Part shown: positions 8,077 to 14,151 of the stretch, piece by piece
How positions within the stretch are numbered: position 1 is the first letter of the stretch
How the letters are laid out: each line of letters opens with the position of its first letter
NCBI GenBank assembly: GCA_016933985.1
Contig: JAFGTU010000377.1
Coordinates: forward strand, 1 to 29,210
Reading direction: 5' to 3'
Source of the DNA: Sedimentisphaerales bacterium
Lineage (GTDB): Bacteria; Planctomycetota; Phycisphaerae; Sedimentisphaerales; Anaerobacaceae
Length of the DNA: 29,210 bases
Program-made: the position numbers and the translations under genes
Notes under the pieces: generated by a model
Databases searched by the model: none
What the model was told of the DNA's origin: nothing
Seen by the model: only the letters and a program-made list of their open reading frames with translations

Positions 8077-8503
8077 AGGCCGGTAGTATCCAGCGGGCGA
8101 CAAGAAGCAGTATAACACCGATAATACTTGCAACCGTGGCTTTGCCGAGCGTGTCCGGCCAGGAAATTACACCAAAGACCAATGCGGGCAATTCCAGGAG
8201 TACGCACAGAGCGAGGCAGACTGAGAATATGACATCGCCTTCGCCGCCGCCCGTGGCAGCGAAGCTTATTAAGAAGACGATGGTCGGCAGGATGATCCCG
8301 GCCAGCATCAGACAGAAGGCGGTCTTGCCCAGGTTGCGTTTGGCAGTTTGTTCGGTTGTTGTCGGTGCTGACGCTTCTTCGGCGGCTGGGGCAGTCCGGC
8401 TCATTGCACCGAGCAGGTCTTGATATTCGGTCTCGGTGATTTTGCCTTCGCTGCGAAGCTGCAAAAGCTCCTGCTCGGATGATATGTTTGCAGCACTTTC
8501 CAT
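8075..8503 (-). CDS. Small membrane protein with N-terminal SHOCT-like helix pair
   Basis: 142 residues, not a named family. Residues 8-35 (SSEQELLQLRSEGKITETEYQDLLGAMSR) form an amphipathic helix-turn-helix of the SHOCT type, where 'LRSEGKIT..EY..LL' is characteristic. An Ala/Thr/Glu-rich linker follows, then three predicted membrane spans: FCLMLAGIILPTIVFLISF, VCLALCVLLELPALVFGVI and ASIIGVILLLVARWILP. It is the last gene of a three-gene minus-strand unit, 26 bases after the next upstream gene, which encodes a closely similar N-terminus. Probably an integral membrane protein with a cytoplasmic interaction motif; function unknown. Confidence 0.75.
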   Translation of the reverse strand: MESAANISSEQELLQLRSEGKITETEYQDLLGAMSRTAPAAEEASAPTTTEQTAKRNLGKTAFCLMLAGIILPTIVFLISFAATGGGEGDVIFSVCLALCVLLELPALVFGVISWPDTLGKATVASIIGVILLLVARWILPA

Positions 8504-8529
8504 GTGATTGCCTCCGGATTGTCAGTTGT

Positions 8530-8871
8530 TTATTTTCGTCTTTCGAGCATATTTGCCAGCCAACTGCCCCGGATTCGGCTCAATTTCACCGGAGCGACAA
8601 TCATTCCGAGTATGGCGAGCACCCACACGTAGGGCAGCCTGAGCGCAAGGCCTATTGGCAGCCCCATAGCGCATAGTGCCAGTCCGCCGGTGAGCAGACG
8701 GACTCTGAACGCCTCGAATTGCGGCTCGGCGGCGGCGGTCGGCTTGGGCTGACCTGGGGCCGGCTTGTTCACGGCTTCGAGTAGCTCGCGGTATTCGGTC
8801 TCGTTTATCTTGCCCTCACTTCGAAGCTGCTCAAGCTCCTGGCGGGATGTGGTATTCGATGTGTTTTCCAT
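8530..8871 (-). CDS. Small membrane protein, paralogous N-terminus to its neighbour
   Basis: 113 residues. Residues 8-36 (TSRQELEQLRSEGKINETEYRELLEAVNK) are almost the same as the N-terminal motif of the following gene. A Pro/Lys/Ala linker leads to two hydrophobic segments (LLTGGLALCAMGLPIGLAL and VWVLAILGMIVAPV) and a basic end (ANMLERRK). Only 3 bases separate it from the DUF2089-type gene upstream, so translation is probably coupled. Function unknown. The shared motif and differing membrane parts suggest a duplication followed by divergence. Confidence 0.75.
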   Translation of the reverse strand: MENTSNTTSRQELEQLRSEGKINETEYRELLEAVNKPAPGQPKPTAAAEPQFEAFRVRLLTGGLALCAMGLPIGLALRLPYVWVLAILGMIVAPVKLSRIRGSWLANMLERRK

Positions 8872-8874
8872 CTT

Positions 8875-9246
8875 CTAATCTCCTGAGAGGCTCTCCAGCT
8901 TGCGTTTTGCCTCGGCAACGGTGATTTCGTCGGTCCGTAGCAGTTCGAGCACGGCCTTTTTCTGGGCATCCATTTTCAGTAACGCTTCATAGGCGGCGAT
9001 GAGCCTGTCCAGCCTGGAGCGTATGGCGGCGTATCCCATCGTGCTGTTTTGCTCAAGGGTCTTGATGCTGAAACCGGCGATGAGGTATTGCTCCAAGAAT
9101 TTCTGGTCTTCCGGCGAGAGCCTGTCGAAGGCGGTTCGGCTGAAATTGCCCTCGACCTTCACCCCGCAGACGGTACAGGCCATCGCGGCGGTTTGCATGG
9201 CTAAGCCGCAGACCGGACAGGATGTGGACAATAGTCTTATGCTCAT
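8875..9246 (-). CDS. DUF2089-type zinc-ribbon regulatory protein
   Basis: 123 residues from the ATG at 9246. The N-terminus has two CxxC pairs (CPVCGLAM and CTVCGVKVEG), as in the DUF2089 family. The middle, FDRLSPEDQKFLEQYLIAGFSIKTLEQNSTMGYAAIRSRLDRLI, reads as a sigma-region-4-like or trihelical helix-turn-helix. The C-terminus (LELLRTDEITVAEAKRKLESL) resembles the SHOCT-like motif of the two membrane proteins encoded next. DUF2089 proteins are generally taken to be DNA- or RNA-binding regulators; no target is visible. The open frame extends upstream to 9513, but that part encodes only repeat-derived sequence, so I reject the longer start. First gene of a three-gene unit. Confidence 0.82.
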   Translation of the reverse strand: MSIRLLSTSCPVCGLAMQTAAMACTVCGVKVEGNFSRTAFDRLSPEDQKFLEQYLIAGFSIKTLEQNSTMGYAAIRSRLDRLIAAYEALLKMDAQKKAVLELLRTDEITVAEAKRKLESLSGD

Positions 9247-9329
9247 ATCTGCCAATATTAGCTTACAGGTGAGTGAAGTCAAGAATAATTTGGAAACTAT
9301 TTGAGAAATCATAATTTTATTGGGGTGGC

Positions 9330-9560
9330 GGTTCATTGAGCCGGCAGGTCCAATTTGGGTTCGCGTCGCGTATTGAACATCGGGGCAGGATTGCGTTTGT
9401 TCCGGCTTCGCGGCGATGAATTGGGTTTGATTGGGTTTGTTTTTTCGGGCGGTCGGGAGCGGGATATATGCGTAAATGCTTGTGGTAAAAGGAGTTGCGG
9501 CGGTCTTGGGCATTTGGAAATTGGGTTTGTTTTGCGCAGAAAGGGGCGATTTGTCGAGCG
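9330..9560 (-). repeat. Intergenic repeat translating as KTNPI/KQTQ motifs
   Basis: The plus strand repeats variants of ATTGGGTTTG(TTTT): at about 9385 (diverged), 9419-9441 (twice in a row) and 9518-9534. On the minus strand these read CAAACCCAAT, translating as KTNPI in one frame and KQTQ or NQTQ in another. From memory, hypothetical proteins annotated in Phycisphaerae assemblies contain the same KTNPI motif, which suggests a dispersed DNA repeat miscalled as genes. That comparison could not be run here. Confidence 0.55.
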
Positions 9561-9631
9561 TGTAGGTATTTGGCCGGGGAGGTGATTCCAGGGATGTGGC
9601 GGTAGGGCACGGGTTGGAGACCTATGATACG

Positions 9632-9650
9632 CGCGGGCGAGACGCCCGCG
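9632..9650. repeat. REP-like perfect hairpin
   Basis: CGCGGGCG-AGA-CGCCCGCG, an 8-bp perfect stem with a 3-base loop, flanked by GATACG and ACACGG. There is no T-run on either side, so it is not an intrinsic terminator. Its form (short GC-rich palindrome in intergenic DNA about 0.6 kb from a REP-associated transposase relic) suggests a dispersed REP-type element. Confidence 0.5.
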
Positions 9651-9950
9651 ACACGGTAGTGCGACCGCGGGCAAGCCCCAGGGGCCCCCGGCGGGGATAG
9701 CCGGGGATTTTGAGCGGCGAGCCGGGCTGTTAAAGGCTGGTTTTGGGGCGGGACTACTATCATTCGATCCTCCAGGATGAATCTTCTATTTAGTTTGATG
9801 TGTATTATATCTGGTATCGAGTTTGGTGTCAAGCGAATATTCCGGGAAGTGTTGAGATTTTTGGGCAGGGCGGGCATTTTTCCGGGGGCTGTAAGATGGT
9901 GAAATTGAGAGTTGACAATCAGTAATGGGCCGTCAATAATGTGGATTGAA

Positions 9951-9970
9951 GATTCGCCTATGGCGGAATC
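9951..9970. repeat. GATTCGCC hairpin repeat, copy 1 (before tRNA-Leu)
   Basis: GATTCGCC, loop TAT, then GGCGGAATC: an imperfect inverted repeat with one bulge. A second copy with the same GATTCGCC-nnn-GGCGGA core lies at 10105, so the pair brackets the tRNA gene. Confidence 0.5.
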
Positions 9971-9981
9971 CTTTTAATTTG

Positions 9982-10066
9982 GCCCAGGTGGCGGAATTTG
10001 GCAGACGCGCCAGCTTGAGGGGCTGGTTCCCGTAAGGGAGTGCTGGTTCGAATCCAGTCCTGGGCA
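9982..10066 (+). tRNA. tRNA-Leu (anticodon GAG)
   Basis: Complete 85-base cloverleaf. The acceptor stem GCCCAGG pairs with CCTGGGC, with discriminator A at 10066. The D-arm begins TGGCGGAATTTGGCAGACGC. The anticodon stem CCAGC/GCTGG has loop TTGAGGG, giving anticodon GAG (10017-10019), which reads CUC/CUU. The long variable arm GTTCCCGTAAGGGAGT is typical of class II tRNA-Leu. The T-arm GCTGGTTCGAATCCAGT follows. The 3' CCA is not encoded (ACT follows). No neighbouring tRNA genes. Confidence 0.96.
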
Positions 10067-10083
10067 CTTTTGATTGATTATTT

Positions 10084-10104
10084 TCTATTGACTATTGATT
10101 ATTG
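10084..10104 (+). repeat. Heptanucleotide repeat, three units
   Basis: TCTATTG, ACTATTG, ATTATTG at an exact 7-base period, ending where the second GATTCGCC hairpin begins. The 12-mer TTGACTATTGAT (10088-10099) recurs exactly, on the other strand, at 18388-18399. Confidence 0.6.
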
Positions 10105-10122
10105 GATTCGCCGTTGGCGGAT
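10105..10122. repeat. GATTCGCC hairpin repeat, copy 2 (after tRNA-Leu)
   Basis: GATTCGCC, loop GTT, then GGCGGAT. It shares its core with the copy at 9951, in direct orientation 154 bases away, and lies 118 bases before the probable start of the transposase relic. Confidence 0.5.
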
Positions 10123-10239
10123 TTGGGGTATTGCGGGGTAAAGGGCCGCGGCAGATGGCGAATTGCGAGGTTGTTGAATTCCCTCCGGGCGGGCCTGAAG
10201 GCTAAATGGGAGGCATCTGTGGGGCAGACGGTTGGTTAT

Positions 10240-10509
10240 ATGTTGACATGGACGACGTACGGTAGTTGGCTGCAAGGAGACGAACGTGGCTATGTGAAAG
10301 TATGCACCAATCATGTTCATCTGGTGCTGCGATATTCGCCCGAGCCTATTGGGGGCACGGTCAGCAGGTTCAAGAATGTCGCCTCCGCCGCCCTGAGAAG
10401 GCATGGGCGGGCCGGGCGAGTCTGGACGCGTGGATTTGACAAGAGGTATTGTTTTGACCAGGGCGATCTAAGCCGCCGAATCCAGTACGTCAACAATCAC
10501 AATCGTTAA
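10240..10509 (+). pseudogene. REP-associated tyrosine transposase relic with in-frame internal deletion
   Basis: From the ATG at 10240 the translation reads MLTWTTYGSWLQGDERGYVK, the standard N-terminus of RAYT (Y1_Tnp/IS200-like) transposases. It then jumps directly to VCTNHVHLVLRYS, which holds the HUH metal-binding pair (His-Val-His). The segment normally between these parts (tens of residues) is missing, yet the frame stays open. Conserved downstream parts follow: TVSRFKNVASAALR, GRVWTRGFDKRYCF and RRIQYVNNHN, with the candidate nucleophilic Tyr in QYVNNHN. It then stops early. The open frame extends upstream to 10102 through noncoding repeat. I infer a non-functional relic. Confidence 0.8.
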
Positions 10510-10528
10510 ACCGTTATATTTAGCGCCG

Positions 10529-10555
10529 AGGCCCGCTTCGGGGGCATTTTTCTTT
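10529..10555 (+). terminator. Probable terminator after the transposase relic
   Basis: GCCCG-CTT-CGGGGGC (10531-10545, with a small G bulge) followed by ATTTTTCTTT. It lies 20 bases after the relic's stop and 110 bases before the acyltransferase start. Confidence 0.45.
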
Positions 10556-10658
10556 CCATTCTCTCATCGGATTTTTTTCTTGCGCCGGCGGGGCGGCATT
10601 GTTAATATTGGCCTCAGTCAAGACTATCGTGCATTGTGAGTGTTTGGAGAAACCTATT

Positions 10659-11897
10659 ATGGATACGCAGGAATTCCAGGAAACGCCGGGTGAAGCGCAA
10701 GAGTTTTTCGCATCGCAAGCCCCGCTTGAATCGCAGGGGCAGCTCGAATCCGAGGCGCTGCTCAGCCCGAAAAAGTCGCCGGCTGGCCGGATTCTCTCGA
10801 TAGACGCCCTCCGCGGCTTCACTATGTTCTGGATTGTCGGAGGCTGGTACATCTTCGACGGCCTGCACAAGGCCCTTAATAACGACACAACTGCCTGGAT
10901 TAGCAACCAGCTCAAGCACGTCGAGTGGGAGGGATTCGTCTTCGAGGACCTCATTATGCCGATGTTCCTGTTCATTGTCGGCGTGGTAATGCCAATCTCC
11001 TTTCAAAAGCGTCTCGACCGCGGCGACAGCAAGGCGAAGCTCTACCGCCACGTAATCATCCGCTCGGTCATACTTTTCGTTCTCGGCATGGTCGCCCAGG
11101 GCAACCTGCTCAAGCTCGACCCGGCCGAGCTCAGAATCTACTGCAACACGCTCCAGGCCATCGCCGCAGGTTATCTTATTTCCGCGATGATTATCCTGAA
11201 TATGCCCGTTCGCTGGCAGGTGGTAACCACGGTGTTGCTGCTGCTTGTGTTCTGGGCATTGATGATGCTTGTTCCGTTTCCGGGGCGCGGCGCAGACCGC
11301 CTCGACCAAAATGCAAACCTCGCGGCCTTCATTGATCGGGTTATCCTTCGCCAATTCGACGACGGCCTCAACTACACCTGGATCCTCAGCAGCATGACCT
11401 TCGCCGCCACAGTAATGCTCGGCGTCATGGCGGGGCACCTGCTCGGCTCGGACAAGAACCGAGGCGCGAAATTCGTGCTTCTGCTCTTTGCAGGCGTCGG
11501 CTGCCTGGCCCTCGGCTCGCTGTGGGGCGGATGGTTCTTCAAGATCGGCAATTTCTGCCCCAGCCTCTTCCCAATCATCAAGCGTCTATGGACGAGCTCC
11601 TTCGTCCTGTTCGCAGGGGGTCTTAGCTTCCTGCTGCTGGCTTTGTTCTATCTCGTGATAGACGTCTTCAGACTCAGAAAATGGGCATATCCGCTCATTG
11701 TCATCGGGGCGAACTCGATCTTCATATACATGGCCGTCCACGTATTCAGCTTCAACGCAATCAGCGACCCGTTCGTCACCGGCCTGGACCGATTCGTCGG
11801 TCCGTGGGCGGACTTTATGCACGCCCTCGCAGCCTTCGCAGTGGCCTGGCTGGTCCTGTGGTACATGTATCGCAACAAGACGTTTATAAAGATATAA
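10659..11897 (+). CDS. HGSNAT-like membrane acyltransferase (DUF5009/DUF1624 type)
   Basis: Multi-pass membrane protein of 412 residues, related to heparan-alpha-glucosaminide N-acetyltransferase. That family carries an acetyl group across a membrane to sugar amines. After a soluble, Gln/Glu-rich N-terminal tail (1-42) comes the family opening RILSIDALRGFTMFWIVGG. The HxxWxG motif KHVEWEGFVFEDLIMP contains the candidate acetyl-carrying His87, and MFLFIVGVVMP follows. About ten further hydrophobic segments and a basic C-terminus (YMYRNKTFIKI) complete it. The start at 10659 has GGAGA 8 bases upstream; the in-frame TTG at 10599 is less likely. The next gene starts on the base after its stop, so they form one operon with the deacetylase further on. 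Confidence 0.88.
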   Translation: MDTQEFQETPGEAQEFFASQAPLESQGQLESEALLSPKKSPAGRILSIDALRGFTMFWIVGGWYIFDGLHKALNNDTTAWISNQLKHVEWEGFVFEDLIMPMFLFIVGVVMPISFQKRLDRGDSKAKLYRHVIIRSVILFVLGMVAQGNLLKLDPAELRIYCNTLQAIAAGYLISAMIILNMPVRWQVVTTVLLLLVFWALMMLVPFPGRGADRLDQNANLAAFIDRVILRQFDDGLNYTWILSSMTFAATVMLGVMAGHLLGSDKNRGAKFVLLLFAGVGCLALGSLWGGWFFKIGNFCPSLFPIIKRLWTSSFVLFAGGLSFLLLALFYLVIDVFRLRKWAYPLIVIGANSIFIYMAVHVFSFNAISDPFVTGLDRFVGPWADFMHALAAFAVAWLVLWYMYRNKTFIKI

Positions 11898-12986
11898 ATG
11901 CGCCTGACAGCATACAAATATATCCTCGTTTCGATTCTGTTCGGATTCTCGGGCGGTCCTGGTTTGGGTAACGTGCCTGAATCTGCCTTCGATAACGATC
12001 CGTGGCCTATGGCCAAGGAGGGGCCGGTGAAGGTTTTTATCCTGGCCGGCCAATCGAATATGCAGGGACACGCATCCTTGCGTACCCTCGAATACCTGAT
12101 TTACAACGAAGAAACGGCCCCTGAATACCAGCAGTGGAAGGACCGATGGGGCGACTGGTATGAACGAAACGACGTCTGGATATGGACGACCGACGGCGAG
12201 CGATACGGCAACCTCAAGCCCGGCTTCGGCCAGAGCGATAAGAAGATCGGCCCGGAGCTGTGCTTCGGCTGGGTAATCGGCGAGGCGCTCGGTAAGCAGG
12301 TCCTGCTGATTAAGACCTGCTGGGGAGGCAGAAGCGTTAAACGCGATTTCCTGCCCCCAAACGCCGATTTGCCACCGGATGAGGAGTTGCAGAAGGAATT
12401 GGAGAACGCCAGAAAACGCAACCCGAACGCCACGATGGAGGAAATCAAGGGGCAATACGGCCTGGCATACAGGGACACTGTCAGGCACGTCAACGAAGTG
12501 CTCGCCAATCTCAAGAAGTATTTCCCAAAGTACGACGAGAAGCGAGGCTATGAGCTGGCGGGCTTCGTCTTTTTCCAGGGCTGGAACGATATGGTCGATG
12601 GCGCCCAGCGCGCCGAGAAATACGTCAACTACACAAAGCGCCTGGCCCAACTCATAAAGGACATTCGCAAGGACCTCAACGCCCCCAACCTACCCGTTGT
12701 CATCGGCGAATTAGGAGCCGCAGAACGCGGCGAATTCCAGGCCGCACAACAGGCAGCGACCGCGTTACCCGAATTTCAGGGCAACGTAAAATTCGTCAAG
12801 ACGCGAGAATTCTGGGAGCCCGAAGTCGAAAAAATGGTCAACGATGGTCTCTGGCAGGGACCCGACTGGGTTAAATTCTACAATGTCGGCTCAGAAAAAG
12901 GATACCACTACCTCGGCAGCGCAAGAATCTACTACCAAATGGGCAAGGCATTCGGCGAAGCAATGAAAGAACTCCTCCAGGAATAA
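11898..12986 (+). CDS. Sialate O-acetylesterase-family esterase (SASA/CE6)
   Basis: Exported carbohydrate esterase of 362 residues. It has an N-terminal signal sequence (KYILVSILFGFSGGPGLG) and then an SGNH-type SASA domain. The nucleophile motif is FILAGQSNMQGH (Ser53), block II is LIKTCWGGRS, FFQGWNDM is the third block, and a C-terminal His in GYHYLGSARIYYQMG completes the probable triad. It removes acetyl groups from glycans; the substrate cannot be read from the sequence. ATG directly follows the TAA of the membrane acyltransferase. One enzyme that transfers acetyl groups and one that removes them are therefore made together, followed by a polysaccharide deacetylase. Together they suggest handling of acetylated extracellular polysaccharide. 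Confidence 0.9.
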   Translation: MRLTAYKYILVSILFGFSGGPGLGNVPESAFDNDPWPMAKEGPVKVFILAGQSNMQGHASLRTLEYLIYNEETAPEYQQWKDRWGDWYERNDVWIWTTDGERYGNLKPGFGQSDKKIGPELCFGWVIGEALGKQVLLIKTCWGGRSVKRDFLPPNADLPPDEELQKELENARKRNPNATMEEIKGQYGLAYRDTVRHVNEVLANLKKYFPKYDEKRGYELAGFVFFQGWNDMVDGAQRAEKYVNYTKRLAQLIKDIRKDLNAPNLPVVIGELGAAERGEFQAAQQAATALPEFQGNVKFVKTREFWEPEVEKMVNDGLWQGPDWVKFYNVGSEKGYHYLGSARIYYQMGKAFGEAMKELLQE

Positions 12987-13016
12987 CTCGACAGACGCCT
13001 TCTACTATGCAGAAAG

Positions 13017-13964
13017 ATGAATAATATGTGCTCTCGAATTCTTAGAAGAGAATTCATCAAGACCGCGGTTACAGGCGGCGTCGGCTTGACCGTCCTGCCC
13101 GATATAGTCAAAACTCAGGCTGCCGGCGAAACAAAGACCCGCTACATCGCCGCCTATGACACCGAGTCTGCGTCTTGCCTGGCGGCCTGTAGCAAAATCG
13201 TCGAGGTGCACAAGCGATTCGAGATGCCCGCCACGTTCTTCATACTCGGCAAGACGCTCGAGGCTAATCCCGGCGAGTATCGCAAGCTCCTCGACGACCC
13301 GCTCTTTGAAATCGCCTCGCACACGTATTCGCATCAAATGTTGCGAGACAACGTTTTCTGCGGGCAGGCCGTCTCGATGGATCAGCGCCGTGATGAAATC
13401 TTCAAAGGCAAAGAGGCCGTCGAGCGCATCTTCGAGCGGCCCTGTATGGGCCTGCGACCGGGCTGCGGATTCGACAACGCTTTTGTAGGCGAGCCGAAGG
13501 TCCTGGAGCTGATTAAGGAAGCCGGCTTCCAGTACGTCAGCAGTCTTCTCTGGGGGCCCGACTATTCGCTCCCGGCCCTGCTCCGCGCGCCGTTCAACTA
13601 CGAGGCCGACGGCTTCCCCCAAATCTGGGAGCTGCCGGGTCACGGCTGGCACGAAAACCTCTTAAAAGACCACAACCGCTGGGGCCCCAGAAGACTAACC
13701 CTCTGGCCTCCGCCTTTTCCCGAAGCAATACCGCGCGGTTTTTGCAGGACGCCGGCGGACGAATTCGAAGTGAACAAGGTCTTTCTCGATAAGGCCATTG
13801 AGACCGGCAAACCCTTCGTCTCCCTGATCTGGCATCCCTGGTCGCTGGCCAAGTTCGACCCGGATATGAAGATGCTCGATTTGACATTCACGCACGTCCG
13901 CCGCCTCAAAATGATGCCCTCCACCTACGCCCAATTGCACAAAGATGCTGCAATCCTTGCATAA
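13017..13964 (+). CDS. Tat-exported polysaccharide deacetylase (NodB/CE4 fold)
   Basis: 315 residues. The N-terminus SRILRREFIKTAVTGGVGL is a Tat-type signal with the twin Arg (10-11) before a hydrophobic stretch. The NodB core follows: YDTE (motif 1, Asp48), ATFFILGKTLE, SHTYSHQM (motif 2, metal His102 and His106), LRPGCGFDN (motif 3, Arg147), and a C-terminal FVSLIWHPWSL with the motif-5 His. CE4 enzymes N- or O-deacetylate peptidoglycan, chitin or exopolysaccharide using a divalent metal. The gene is 30 bases after the SASA esterase gene on the same strand and belongs to the same unit. Which polymer it acts on is unknown. Confidence 0.88.
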   Translation: MNNMCSRILRREFIKTAVTGGVGLTVLPDIVKTQAAGETKTRYIAAYDTESASCLAACSKIVEVHKRFEMPATFFILGKTLEANPGEYRKLLDDPLFEIASHTYSHQMLRDNVFCGQAVSMDQRRDEIFKGKEAVERIFERPCMGLRPGCGFDNAFVGEPKVLELIKEAGFQYVSSLLWGPDYSLPALLRAPFNYEADGFPQIWELPGHGWHENLLKDHNRWGPRRLTLWPPPFPEAIPRGFCRTPADEFEVNKVFLDKAIETGKPFVSLIWHPWSLAKFDPDMKMLDLTFTHVRRLKMMPSTYAQLHKDAAILA

Positions 13965-14151
13965 TCGCCTTTGAATTTCTGCTGATTCCCGAACTGGCCC
14001 TTGTGTGCCCCTGAAAACCTGGTCTAATATGCCGTTTTGTTGTATTCCGAACGGTTTTCAAGCGTCTTTCGCTGGAGTCGCCTCAGATCCGTGACGATTT
14101 AAGCTGCATCGAGTGCTTTGACCGGGGCCGATTCTATGAAAGGCGGTGCTT

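Larger units (their letters stand above)
9247..9981. other. 735-base repeat-rich intergenic region
   Basis: No convincing gene. It holds a KTNPI-encoding repeat (about 9330-9560), a REP-like hairpin at 9632-9650, a GC-rich block (9660-9725, CCCCAGGGGCCCCC and neighbours) that can fold on itself, and an AT-richer stretch leading to the hairpin at 9951-9970 and tRNA-Leu. The minus-strand frames at 9317-9877 and 9333-9674 are Pro/Asn/Thr-rich and overlap each other. They look like translated repeat, not protein. Confidence 0.65.

Noticed and set aside
9317..9877. 186-codon and 113-codon minus-strand frames
   Set aside because: They translate the KTNPI repeat and GC hairpins, overlap each other in different frames and lack ribosome binding sites.
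7319..10122. Possible CRISPR array because of regular short repeats
   Set aside because: Repeat units are 7 bases without spacers; no 25-40 base repeats with unique spacers and no cas genes were seen.
10614..11438. 274-codon minus-strand frame opposite the acyltransferase
   Set aside because: Antisense shadow in GC-rich coding DNA; His/Glu/Asp-rich without a fold.
11586..12650. 354-codon minus-strand frame opposite acyltransferase and SASA genes
   Set aside because: It spans the ends of two well-supported plus-strand genes and has no recognisable domain.
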